Assembly (NCBI GenBank): GCA_913041775.1
Contig: CAJWJW010000002.1
Location: 1-34,637 of the forward strand
Reading direction: 5' to 3'
DNA length: 34,637 nucleotides
Origin: an uncultured Flavobacteriales bacterium
Lineage (GTDB): Bacteria; Bacteroidota; Bacteroidia; Flavobacteriales; UBA7430
Shown here: positions 19,173 to 29,598 of the stretch, in pieces
Layout: every line of letters begins with the position of its first letter
Numbering within the stretch: the stretch's first letter is position 1
The notes under the pieces: generated by a model
What the model saw: only the letters and a program-made list of their open reading frames with translations
The model's database searches: none
What the model was told of the DNA's origin: nothing
Position numbers and translations under genes: made by a program

Positions 19173-19243
19173 AAGCTAAGGACAGAATCGAACTGTCTTT
19201 AAAAGATTTGCAATCTCTTGCATTGCCATTATGCTACTTAGCC
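19173..19243 (-). tRNA. trnC: tRNA-Cys (GCA), overlapping the end of rpl5
   Basis: Minus-strand cloverleaf: acceptor GGCTAAG/CTTAGCT, anticodon stem AGAGA/TCTTT with loop TTGCAAA (GCA), T-arm ACAG-TTCGATT-CTGT. Its first six bases coincide with the last bases of rpl5, including the stop codon. Confidence 0.93.
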
Positions 19244-19972
19244 TTTATTTTGAGATCAAGGTAATTGAAACCCACTTAATAAAAGTCGTCCTGTTCGATC
19301 ATTCTTAGCTGTAGTTACAATAGTAATGTGTAAACCATTTAGCTTAGTAAATTTTGGGTTTTGATCAATTTCACGAAATGAATAGAATGACTTAATACCA
19401 ATATGAAAATTTCCATGACCATCAAAATGTGAATCATAATATCATTTTAGTTGCGAACCATCATCTAACCAAGATGAAGTTGTTTTCTGAAATAATGAAG
19501 TCTGAAAAGACTTGAAATCTGAAATATTTGGAAAAACTTCACTAATTAATCGATCTAAGAAAAAATACATCGAATCTTTTCGTAATGTAGTATGAAAAGC
19601 TGCTAGTTGATCTTTTCGAACATCAAGACCAGGCCGTGTTACTTTATATAAGTTTTCCGTTGGACGTTGTCCTGAAATAAGTAATAAAGCTGAACGTACT
19701 TGATAAGGTACATTTTCTCAAGCTGCCATAGCTGCAGATACTCCTTGTTTTTTACTAGAAGAATTTTGTTGTGCTTTTGTTAATTTTTTACTTTTTTTTT
19801 TAATTGCGTTTGTCTCTTGAATAACCCCTCGTACTTGACCAGATTCAAATTCAGCACTTGAACTTAATATGATTTTTTCAATACGTGGTAATTCTAAACT
19901 ATTTGTAATATTAAGCTTAACGGATAAATCCGGAGCAATTACATTTGAATAATGCTCTTTTAAACGAATCAT
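19238..19972 (-). CDS. rpl5: Ribosomal protein L5
   Basis: A 244-residue large subunit protein that binds 5S rRNA. The N-terminal MIRLKEHYSNVIAPDL and NSLELPRIEKIILSS match the family start. A Lys/Ser-rich insert follows (about residues 57-84), then ALLLISGQRP, the motif RPGLDVRKDQL and LDRLISEVFPNI. The C-terminal signature is SFYSFREIDQNPKFTKLNGL followed by HITIVTTAKND. A TGA-coded Trp joins two parts that otherwise look like separate ORFs. Stop TAA is the complement of 19238-19240, inside the 5' end of trnC (6-nt overlap), so rpl5 mRNA and trnC cannot both be complete from one precursor molecule. Its presence fits with a 5S rRNA gene elsewhere in the window. Confidence 0.94.
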
Positions 19973-19994
19973 GATTAATAATGTTTTTTCATGC

Positions 19995-21300
19995 TAGTCA
20001 AAAAGCTCATTATTTTACTACTTTATTAAATTGATATCCTCTATTTCGGCAGAAAGCTTATATTCCCGTTACATTATTAGACAAATAAAACTTAAGAATT
20101 ATTACACTGCACTGCTACGTGTTCTTAAATGGATGGCTGTTTCTAAGCCCACCACGGTAATGTTTCAGTTCTACTTATCTTTTCTAACTTAGCCTTCATT
20201 TAGGGGCCTTAATATGAGGTGAGAGCTGTTTCTCTCTTGACTACCAAGCTTATCCCCAATAGTCTGTCTGCTGATAAATTTATAGGTATTCGGAGTTTCT
20301 CTCTGTTTAGTAAAGTTTATCACCACCCGCACAGAACGAGTGCTCTACCCCCTATAAATTATTGTTATATCACGCTCTACTTAAATAGATTTCGCAAAAA
20401 ACTAGCTATATCCACGTTTGATTAAACTTTCATCCCTAGCCACAGGTCATCCCAAAGCATTGCTACGCTTACGGGTTCAGTCTTCCATTCCTTTGTTACA
20501 GAACTTCAACTTGCCCATGGCTCGATCACGTGGTTTCGAGTCTTAAGAAAAGAACTAAATGGTTTATTTCATCCGCGATTTCTCTACGCCTACATTTCTC
20601 AAAATTTAAGCTCGCTCTTTTCCTAAACTTGCTGACCCATCATGCAAAAGGTACGCCGTTACATCTAAATATTATGCTCCGACTGCTTGTAAATATTAAA
20701 TTTCAGGTTCTATTTCACTCCGCTTTTGGTATAATAATTAATTATACCTCAGGTCTTTTTCACCTTTCCCTCACGGTACTTGTACGCTATCGGTTATTAA
20801 GGAGTATTTAGGCTTAGAGGTCTAGTCCCTCTTTCTTCAGGCAGAATTTCACGTGCTCCACCTTACTTTATTCATTAAAAATTAACAAAATTACTATTGA
20901 ACTTCATTCCAGACACAGGGCTTTCACCTTCTAAGGCATGCTTTTCCAAACATTTACCGAATTTATCAAAGAGTAATTTTTTATTAATGAGATTGCCTAA
21001 TTCCGCAGTCGCTCGCCACTACTTACGGAATCTCGGTTGATGTTTATTCCTAGAGTTACTTAGATGTTTCAGTTCACTCCGTTATAATAAATACATTAAC
21101 TGTATTTAATCCATTATGGATAATGTTTTCATCTTAAGGAAATCCGTAGATCATTAGTGGTATTGTTACCTTCACTATAGCTATTTTCAATAATGTAAAA
21201 TTATTTAGCACGGCTTTTCGTATTATTAAACGTCCTTTTCTCTTAATACCTAGGCTTCCATTTAATATTCTTATTTTTTTATATTTTATTTTAGGAAACT
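19995..21300 (-). rRNA. rnl: LSU rRNA, 5' half (domains I-II)
   Basis: Read on the minus strand the sequence follows the 5' part of bacterial 23S rRNA. TGGAAGCCTAGGTATTAAG is near the start, then GTAGTGGCGAGCGA, the domain I GTACCGTGAGGGAAAGGTGA (complement of ~20765-20784), GACTCGAAACCACGTGATC, TGACCTGTGGCTAGGGATGA, TATTGGGGATAAGCTTGGTA and finally GTAACGGGAATATAAGC with CTGCCGAA near the 3' end. That corresponds to roughly E. coli 1-1200. It stops there: downstream is the start of rpl5, and the rest of the LSU is elsewhere, at 23615-25390. Ends are estimated to within about 20-30 bases. Confidence 0.93.
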
Positions 21301-21311
21301 TTTTAAATAAT

Positions 21312-21384
21312 AGCCAAATGTCAGAATTGAACTGACGACTTGAGACTTACAAAATCTCCACTCTACCAACTGAGTTAATTTGGC
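21312..21384 (-). tRNA. trnT: tRNA-Thr (UGU)
   Basis: Minus-strand cloverleaf: acceptor GCCAAAT/ATTTGGC perfect, anticodon stem GAGAT/GTCTC with loop TTTGTAA (TGT), T-arm GTCAG-TTCAATT-CTGAC. Confidence 0.95.
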
Positions 21385-21401
21385 TAATGACTTTCAAATT
21401 T

Positions 21402-21473
21402 AACGGGTAGCCGGAATTGAACCGACAGCCTTTGAGTGGAAGTCAAATATTTTACCAATTAAACTATACCCGC
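21402..21473 (-). tRNA. trnG: tRNA-Gly (UCC)
   Basis: Minus-strand cloverleaf: acceptor GCGGGTA/TACCCGT, anticodon stem TTTGA/TCAAA with loop CTTCCAC (TCC), T-arm GTCGG-TTCAATT-CCGGC. Confidence 0.95.
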
Positions 21474-21495
21474 TTTTTTGTTATTTTATGCTACT

Positions 21496-21568
21496 CTCTC
21501 CCGATCGGACTTGAACCAATGACCTCGACGTTAACAGCGTCTCGCTCTACCACCTGAGCTACAAGAGA
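21496..21568 (-). tRNA. trnN: tRNA-Asn (GUU)
   Basis: Minus-strand cloverleaf: acceptor TCTCTTG/CGGGAGA with G-U pairs, anticodon stem AGACG/CGTCG with loop CTGTTAA (GTT), T-stem around TTCAAGT. Confidence 0.93.
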
Positions 21569-21636
21569 TTTAATCATAAAATTTAAATACTATTTTATGG
21601 AATTAACAGGAAGACGAAATTAAAACTTTTTCATGT

Positions 21637-23100
21637 TTATAATCCTTGATATAAAATAGCTGTAACCGGTAAATGTAAAACATCTAAAATAACAGGTGGG
21701 TAAATACCAAATCAGAAAGTACAGAAAATCAACGGTAAGAAAATATAAGTTTCTCGACGGTTTAAATCCATACACATTTCAATAGAATAAGCTTTAGCTT
21801 CACCAAAAATAACTCGATTTAATAATCATAAACTGTAAGCACAACCAAGAATAACTCCAGTCATAGCAAAAACACATACAGTTGTATTACTTTGAAAAGC
21901 TCCTAGTAAAACCATAAATTCTCCTGGAAAACTACTTGTCCCAGGTAAACTGATATTTGCCATAATAAAGAAAAAGAAAATAGTCGAATATACAGGCATT
22001 AAATAAACAATACCTCCGTAATAACCAATTTCTCGTGTGTGATGTCGATCATATAGTAAACCAATACATAAAAATAATGCACCACTTACGATACCATGAC
22101 TAATCATTAATAAAATACTTCCTTCAATACCTTGAAGATTTAAAGTAAATAGTCCTAAAGTAACAAACCCCATATGGTTTACACTTGAATAAGCAATAAC
22201 TCGCTTTAAATCTGTTTGCTGTAATGTTGTTAGACTAGTGTAAATAATAGCAATAATACTCATTAGATAAACTAAAGGTGTAAAATATGCGTTTGCCTCT
22301 GGAAAAAAAGGAAGGCTTACACGTAGAAAACCGTAACCTCCTAATTTAAGAAGAATACCAGCTAAAATTACTGAACCTGCTGTTGGAGCCTCTACGTGAG
22401 CTTTTGGTAACCATAAATGTGCCGGTACCATTGGAATTTTAACGGCGAAAGACGCAAAAAAAGCCAATCAAAGCAAAATTTGTCGTCGTTCACTAAATTC
22501 AAAAGTATTTAGTACTAGTAAATCTGTTGTTCCTGTTTGAGAATAAATTCCTAAAATAGCAACTAACATGAAAACTGACCCTAATAAAGTATAGATAAAT
22601 AACTGGTAGGCAGCCAAAATTTTATTTTCACTTGACCCTCATACACCAATAAGAATAAACATTGGAATTAATACACTCTCAAAGAAAATGTAAAACAATA
22701 CTAAATCTAAAACTGAGAAAACACACATTAAAAACCCTTCTAATAATAAAAATAGCATCATAAATTCTTTCTGCTGAGTTTTAATACTGTCAAAGCTTAC
22801 TAAAAGACAGGCTGGAATAAGGAAAGCTGATAAAACAATGAAAAAAAGACTGATACCATCAATACCTAAAGAAAAATGAATATTTCAACTTGAAGCTCAT
22901 TCAATTTCAGTAATAAATTGAAATTGTGACGGCCCTAAGTCGTTAGTAAATAAAATTCATAGAAAAATCGAACATAGAAATGTTAAAAGAGAGAATCCAA
23001 GAGCTACATCACGTGCTACACGTACGTCCCGGATGAAAAAAAGACTTACTGCACCCACAAAAGGAAGTACAATACATGTTAATAATAAATAAGATCCCAT
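21637..23100 (-). CDS. nad4: NADH dehydrogenase subunit 4
   Basis: A proton-pumping complex I membrane subunit (NuoM homologue) of 487 residues. It starts MGSYLLLTCIVLPFVGAVSL. Diagnostic parts are GIDGISLFFIVLSAFLIPAC, the FYIFFESVLIPMFILIGVWG helix with the conserved Glu, PAHLWLPKAHVEAPTAGSVI with GILLKLGGYG, and DLKRVIAYSSVNHMGFV. The last residues are PVTAILYQGL. TGA-coded Trp occur throughout. Start ATG is the complement of 23098-23100, stop TAA the complement of 21637-21639. It lies between the two LSU rRNA halves, in the same orientation, followed by trnN, trnG and trnT. Confidence 0.97.
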
Positions 23101-23162
23101 TTATTTTAATATATAGTTTTAAGCAACAGAATTTTATTAATACTATAAGTAAGAATATAACG

Positions 23163-23477
23163 TTATTTTTTTTCTTTTCTTTCTTTGTGTACCGTAAGTT
23201 TACGAGTACTAACAAATTCTCCAAAACGGTGACCAATCATATCTTCTACAACTGTAATTGGAATAAACTTCATACCATTGTGTACTTGAAAATTAAGCCC
23301 AACGAATTCCGGAAGAATTGTTGAACGACGTGACCAGATATGCCGTTTTCAAACTTTCATAACTTTATTATCTGTTGAATTGTTTTCATTTAAAGAGTTT
23401 TTGATTTCTGTATTTACTTGAGTTGCTAGACGGATTAAAGATCCATCTAAAAAAGGTCCTTTTTTTAAAGATCGCAT
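23163..23477 (-). CDS. rps19: Ribosomal protein S19
   Basis: A 104-residue head protein of the small subunit. The start MRSLKKGPFLDGSLIR is canonical, followed by a ~20-residue polar insert (NSLNENNSTDN), then the conserved WKRHIWSRRSTILPEFVGLN, the FQVHNGMKFIPITV strand and MIGHRFGEFVSTRK near the C-terminus. One Trp is TGA. Stop TAA is the complement of 23163-23165, 62 bases upstream of the nad4 start on the same strand. It is detached from the bacterial S10-operon neighbours rps3, rpl16 and rpl14, which are scattered elsewhere in the window. Confidence 0.96.
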
Positions 23478-23525
23478 TATAAATTATTTTTATGTTATCA
23501 AACTTTTGATTTCACTGCATAAAAA

Positions 23526-23609
23526 GGAAAGGTGGCTGAGTGGTTTAAAGCGACGCTTTGCTAAGGCGTTATATGATAAATATCGTGGGTTCAAATCCCA
23601 TTCTTTCCT
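23526..23609 (+). tRNA. trnS: tRNA-Ser (GCU)
   Basis: Plus-strand class II tRNA: acceptor GGAAAGG/TCTTTCC, D-arm GGCTGAGTGG, anticodon stem ACGCT/GGCGT with loop TTGCTAA (GCT), long variable arm, T-arm TGGG-TTCAAAT-CCCA. It lies between rps19 and the LSU 3' half, opposite in strand to both. Confidence 0.95.
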
Positions 23610-23614
23610 CTGTT

Positions 23615-25390
<1,776 letters not shown>

Positions 25391-25405
25391 ATATAATTAT
25401 TTTTT

Positions 25406-25477
25406 TATCCCCTAGGAGAATTGAACCCCTGTTTTTACCGTGAAAGGGTAATATCCTAACCACTAGATGAAGGGGAC
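25406..25477 (-). tRNA. trnE: tRNA-Glu (UUC)
   Basis: Minus-strand cloverleaf: acceptor GTCCCCT/AGGGGAT, anticodon stem TTACC/GGTAA with loop CTTTCAC (TTC), T-stem around TTCAATT. Its first base is the last base of the rps12 stop codon. Confidence 0.95.
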
Positions 25478-25845
25478 TAATTTTTGATACGTTTAGTACC
25501 ATATTTTGAACGACTTGTTTTTCGAGCTTGAATACCTGTAAAATCGAATTTACCTCTTACAGCTTTATATTTAACTCCAGGAAGATCTTTAACTCGACCA
25601 CCACGAACAAGAACAATTGAGTGCTTTTGTAGACGATGTCCTTCACCTGGAATATAACAACTGACAGTATTATTATTTGTTAGTTGTACTCGAGCCACTT
25701 TACGGTTAGCTGAATTGGGTTTCTTTGGAGAAGTTGTGAAAACCTTAACACAAATACCCTTTTTTTGAGGACAACTTATTAATAGAGGAGCTTTTGCTTT
25801 CTTTGCTCGTTTCCCTACACGAGGTGTTTTAAAATTTGTATTCAT
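25477..25845 (-). CDS. rps12: Ribosomal protein S12
   Basis: A decoding-centre protein of 122 residues. The family core is intact: SCPQKKGICVKVFTTSPKKP with the loop NSANRKVARV, the PGEGHRLQKHSIVLVRGGR loop and KDLPGVKYKAVRG, then ARKTSRSKYGTKR. The N-terminus MNTNFKTPRVGKRAKK differs from the usual MPTINQL, and its basic residues follow the same spacing. It has no Trp codon. Stop TAG (complement of 25477-25479) shares one base with trnE, so tRNA processing would remove the last base of the stop; 3' tailing could restore it. It lies between trnF and trnE on the minus strand. Confidence 0.97.
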   Translation of the reverse strand: MNTNFKTPRVGKRAKKAKAPLLISCPQKKGICVKVFTTSPKKPNSANRKVARVQLTNNNTVSCYIPGEGHRLQKHSIVLVRGGRVKDLPGVKYKAVRGKFDFTGIQARKTSRSKYGTKRIKN

Positions 25846-25888
25846 ATTATTCTTTTAAGGTCTCGTTAAAAAAAATAAATTTAGATTA

Positions 25889-25960
25889 TGTTCTAAGATG
25901 GATTTGAACCAACGACACAAAGATTTTCAGTCTTTTGCTCTACCCCTGAGCTATTAGAAC
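25889..25960 (-). tRNA. trnF: tRNA-Phe (GAA)
   Basis: Minus-strand cloverleaf: acceptor GTTCTAA/TTAGAAC perfect, anticodon stem AAAGA/TCTTT with loop CTGAAAA (GAA), T-stem around TTCAAAT. It starts four bases after the rps4 stop. Confidence 0.96.
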
Positions 25961-25964
25961 TAGA

Positions 25965-27635
25965 TTAATTATGAGAAAATAAGAAAGTCTTTAATTGAGA
26001 AGAATCTAATTGAGGGAATTTAAGTTTAGACAAGTCTGTACTTTTTCGATAAATATGGAATAGTCCTTCTGGATTATATTCAATATGTAATGAAGCTTTA
26101 TTTTGGTACGTAGGAGATCCGATAAATTCAAAAGAAGAGCTTGAAGACTTTTCTTTTAAATTAAAATCCACTAAGTCTACTAATTTTTCACCAAGATCTT
26201 CAGAAACTTGAAGCGAACCAATGTCAGAATATAAAGAATAAACAGCCTTTTTCTCTAAAGAACTTGATTGTGAAGTCTCATTTCAACGTTTATTAAGGGA
26301 ACTCAAAATTGAAGACTTCTGAAATACAAATCAAGGGAAATTATATGAGAAAGTTTTACCTATTTGATTAGTTTTATTTTCTGTAATTGATTGATCTAAA
26401 ATATTTCAATAGTTTTCTAAAATTGAAATAGCTGAAGGTTTTAACATTATAATATCTCCAGACTGTAATTCATAATTTGAAATTTGTTTTTCAGGAATTT
26501 TTCGACCTTCTAATAATGAAGAACAGTAATTTTTATAAGATCAAACAACAATATGATTATGTTGAACGAGTTGACGCGCTGCGATAATTGTCGGCGCTCA
26601 ACGCATACGAAACAGTTGAACATCGAGACGAGATTCCATTTTTGCTATAACTGAACTACTAATACCTTTTTTTGACCGTAAACTACGGTTTGTCTTGAAA
26701 GGGTGAATTAATCTGTTAAAAGAAGATTTTGAGAGTAACCCATAAAATCACCGTAACTTTTTTTCTGTTTCTAAACGGTTTTTATAAATACCTTTAATAT
26801 CTTCACTCAAAACCTGTTCAATTAAAACCGTGTTTTTATAATGGTTTACAAATTTTTCTTGAGATACTAAATTATTAAATTCAGTCTTTAAAGAATTTTT
26901 TGCCACCCCAAGAACGGGCATTATTGACTTAGAATTTAATTTGGAAACATTTTCTCCTGAATACTTTGTGTTATAAAACTCTTGAAATGACGAAAAAGCA
27001 TTAAAAGCAGTTATTTTGTTCTCAACACTCTTTTTTTTCGAACCAGGACCTCCAAAATTATAATTAAGATCGTTTTCAACCTCTGAAAAATTATTTCGCG
27101 TAAGACTATCGTAAGGACGATTTTGAATAGAACTTCAATCTTCTATATTTCGAAAGTCAGTGCTAAAATCTCGAGGCACCTTGAAAGATTTTGAATTCAC
27201 ACTTTCTGGCAAAGAGTTTAAATCAAACATACCAAGAGAAGAACTTCATGAATAATTGTTTCTTTCTACTAAAGAAAGCGACGAATCTTCAGATGAACCT
27301 AACTTATATTGTGAAATCGAAGAATTCTCTTCCTTTTTTGTGCCTGTGTTGTTTAATTGAAACATACTTAAGAAAGTTTCCTTTTCACTAGAAATAAAAG
27401 AAGCTTGTTTTAATAATGATGTTAAATTTTGTTTTGTAGAAGAATTTTCTTCTTTTTCCGAACATATTGTTGAATTTGTAGTATTAATTTCTTCTGAAAG
27501 AACAAATCCCTTTGTTTTAGATGTTTCATTAGTAGTCGATTGTAAATTTGTTGTTAAACCATATTTATCATAAAGAGAATACTGCTCTTTAATTTCTTTA
27601 CTAATTTTATATAAAAGATACATATTTTTATTCAT
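25965..27635 (-). CDS. rps4: Ribosomal protein S4, greatly expanded
   Basis: S4 binds 16S rRNA early and helps form the mRNA entry site. This 556-residue frame is more than twice the bacterial length (~205). The S4 RNA-binding domain is at about residues 336-395: RLDVQLFRMRWAPTIIAARQ followed by LVQHNHIVV and, after an insert, NYELQSGDIIML. The first ~330 residues are rich in Ser, Asn, Lys and Glu with little recognisable apart from basic stretches near RLHPFK-type segments. The ~160-residue tail is also polar. Several TGA-coded Trp lie inside conserved parts, so the gene appears fragmented under the standard code. Stop TAA is the complement of 25965-25967. The start is the first ATG of the open frame; the true start could be further in. 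Confidence 0.85.
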
Positions 27636-27694
27636 TTTTAGACTCTCTATGACAGACGATTTTTCCTTCTTTTAAATTATAACATAAAATCAAG

Positions 27695-28213
27695 ATGGGG
27701 TTTTTAAAAAAACAAAAGAAAACACACTCATATTCAGAATCTGTATTTAATAATATAACTTCAATTACTAATTCAGATACTCGTATTAGAAATCTAAAGA
27801 ATAAAAAAAACATTATTGTACAAGAAATTTCAGAAAAACAATTTCTCGTTAATCTTCAGTTAATTGGAATCGGTTATCGAGCTTTCGTCGTAAAACCAAA
27901 AAAAATTACTGAAAATAGCTTTGAAAAATTTCTAGTTTTAAAAGTAGGTCAATCAGGTACTACTATGTATCCTATACCAAATGACGTTGATATTCAATGT
28001 CCTGTTGATGCAAAGGCTGATAAAGAACCTATTACACTAACAAGTAATAATTTACAATCATTACAAATGGCTACCGCACAAATCAAATCCTATAGACGCC
28101 CTGACCCTTACAAAGGCTCGGGTATACTTAAATGTGATCGAATACAAACAAAAACTGGTGAGATTTTTAAAACAGAATTTATAATCCGTAAAGAAATCAA
28201 GAAGAAAAAGTAG
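27695..28213 (+). CDS. rpl6: Ribosomal protein L6
   Basis: A 172-residue large subunit protein near the GTPase-associated region. The C-terminal domain is clear: VNLQLIGIGYRAFV, LVLKVGQSGTTMYPIPNDVD, then ATAQIKSYRRPDPYKGSGIL, which contains the family signature R-x-P-x-P-Y-K-G-x-G-I. The N-terminal ~45 residues are basic and not conserved. It is shorter at the N-terminus than bacterial L6 (~177 with two similar domains), as is usual in mitochondria. It starts 59 bases from the divergently oriented rps4 and precedes nad3 by 48 bases. Confidence 0.94.
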   Translation: MGFLKKQKKTHSYSESVFNNITSITNSDTRIRNLKNKKNIIVQEISEKQFLVNLQLIGIGYRAFVVKPKKITENSFEKFLVLKVGQSGTTMYPIPNDVDIQCPVDAKADKEPITLTSNNLQSLQMATAQIKSYRRPDPYKGSGILKCDRIQTKTGEIFKTEFIIRKEIKKKK

Positions 28214-28261
28214 GTTAAGCTTTACATTACTTCTTTGACTCTAACTATAAAATATTATTAA

Positions 28262-28627
28262 ATGACTATTATCTATTCGGAATACTTTGCTATTTTAATT
28301 TTTATTTTAGTGTCTGTTATTTTATCTACGGTTGTATTTGGTTTATCATACATCATTACTCCGCGGAATAATGACCCTGAAAAACTCTCTGCATATGAAT
28401 GTGGTTTCAACCCTTTTGATGATGCACGAAACAAATTTGATGTACGATTCTATATCGTAGCCATCCTTTTTATTGTTTTCGATTTAGAAGTGACATTTTT
28501 ATGTCCTTGATCTTTAGTTTTACGTAAGATTGATGCTTTTGGATTCTGAGGAATGATGTGTTTCTTAATTATTCTAACGGTGGGTTTTATCTTCGAATGA
28601 CGAAAGGGAGCTTTAGACTGGTCTTAA
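28262..28627 (+). CDS. nad3: NADH dehydrogenase subunit 3
   Basis: A complex I subunit (NuoA homologue) of 121 residues. After the first helix the mobile loop SAYECGFNPFDDARNKFDVR contains the conserved Glu-Cys-Gly and FDVRFY. The second helix IVAILFIVFDLEVTFLCPW holds the acidic D-L-E used in proton transfer. The C-terminal helix ends in FEWRKGALDWS. The penultimate Trp codon is TGG while the others are TGA. Stop TAA at 28625-28627. It is followed after 54 bases by orf113 on the same strand. Confidence 0.97.
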
Positions 28628-28681
28628 AAAACAGGTTACAAAATATAGATTTAACTTTTATATCAAATGCGATAAAATATA

Positions 28682-29023
28682 ATGAACCAAAATAAAAAAC
28701 AAATTTGAAACAAAACATCATATAAAATTGACAAAAAACAAAATTTATGGAATAAAGATTCTTTTATTCGAAAAGATTTAGATAAATCAAATTCCAATTA
28801 TCTAATGAAAGAAGTTTATTCGAATGGTCTTTCAACGCATTTATTTGATCGAAATACGGGTATCTACGCTTACCAGAAAAAGGGTATTGAAACAAAGAAT
28901 ACAAGTTTTAATTCTTTAAAATCTTCAAATGAACGAAATGTAGTAAATATACAAAAATTATCTAAAAATTGAAAAACAAGTCTTAAAAAATTAAAGTTTT
29001 TAATCGAGAAAAAGGGAGAATAG
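28682..29023 (+). CDS. orf113, unrecognised lysine-rich protein
   Basis: Reading TGA as Trp, an ATG at 28682 opens a 113-codon frame that ends with TAG at 29021-29023. Two or more TGA codons interrupt it under the standard code. The protein is strongly basic and rich in Lys, Asn and Ser (starts MNQNKKQIWNKTSYKI; middle LSTHLFDRNTGIYAYQKKGI; end LKKLKFLIEKKGE). It has no membrane segment and no motif I can name. The size, charge and position among ribosomal protein genes would suit a divergent mitochondrial ribosomal protein, but that is only inference. Its last 10 bases overlap trnW, as in the rpl5-trnC and rps12-trnE pairs, which slightly favours a real gene. Confidence 0.6.
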
Positions 29024-29086
29024 CTCAATTGGTAGAGTAATGGTCTTCAAAACCATCGGTTGCGGGTTCAAGCCCTGCTTCTCCTG
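29014..29086 (+). tRNA. trnW: tRNA-Trp (UCA), reads UGA
   Basis: Plus-strand cloverleaf: acceptor GGGAGAA/TTCTCCT, anticodon stem ATGGT/ACCAT with loop CTTCAAA (TCA), T-arm GCGGG-TTCAAGC-CCTGC, discriminator G as expected for Trp. The UCA anticodon decodes both UGA and UGG, which explains the TGA-for-Trp use in the genes here. Confidence 0.97.
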
Positions 29087-29162
29087 TATGCATTATCGAA
29101 TGATATTGTATGTTTTTTATAAGAGACTCTATAAATTATTATTGCATACCTTCCTATAAAAG

Positions 29163-29225
29163 AGTAGGTAGTATTACCTACTTTCTTATAAGAGGTTATT
29201 ATCACTATTACATACTTTCTTATAA
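29163..29225 (+). repeat. Hairpin and short direct repeats in the trnW-nad1 spacer
   Basis: AGTAGGTA (29163-29170) pairs with TACCTACT (29175-29182) around GTAT. The 13-mer TACTTTCTTATAA occurs exactly twice (29179-29191, 29213-29225), with looser relatives upstream (CCTTCCTATAAAAGAG, TTTTTTATAAGAGA). The 512-base spacer 29087-29598 shows no ORF I can support. Confidence 0.6.
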
Positions 29226-29296
29226 ACTGCTCTCCTCCTATATATACCTTACCAGTGGTCCCTCGTTTTTTCTTTGTTTTGTTAGTTAGTAATACT

Positions 29297-29440
29297 ATTG
29301 CACAGTAATACTCAGGTATTCTATATCTCTTTACAGAGATCTAGAATACACTTCGTATTACAGTAACGTCATTGCACAGTAATGCTCAGGTATTCTATAC
29401 CTCTATACAGAGGTATAGAATACACTTCGCATTGTAAATC
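29297..29440 (+). repeat. Tandem pair of long covarying hairpins
   Basis: Two copies of a 74-base unit begin with ATTGCACAGTAAT at 29297 and 29371. Copy 1 folds as GTAATAC (29305-29311) with GTATTAC (29355-29361), enclosing GTATTCTA with TAGAATAC and CTCT with AGAG. Copy 2 folds as GTAATGC (29379-29385) with GCATTGT (29429-29435), enclosing a perfect 14-bp stem GTATTCTATACCTC/GAGGTATAGAATAC. Where the copies differ, both sides of the stem change together (A-T to G-C), so structure rather than sequence seems kept. Function unknown; possibilities are transcript processing, a mobile hairpin element or an origin-like element. Confidence 0.75.
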
Positions 29441-29598
29441 AACGTATTTTGATTATTAATTACTTACAAATAAAAATATAAATAGTATTTTGATTCTTGA
29501 TTACTTAAAAGTAGGAATATTATTTATATTTTATGCTTCGAATCTTTTGTCAATTAGAAATGTATTTTTTCATAATAAATTAAATTAGTCGCATAAAA

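Noticed and set aside
20219..20811. Plus-strand ORFs within the LSU 5' half
   Set aside because: They are antisense to clear LSU rRNA and show no protein family features.
29087..29598. CRISPR-like array in the trnW-nad1 spacer
   Set aside because: There are only two hairpin units, with no regular spacers and no cas genes; this is a mitochondrial spacer.
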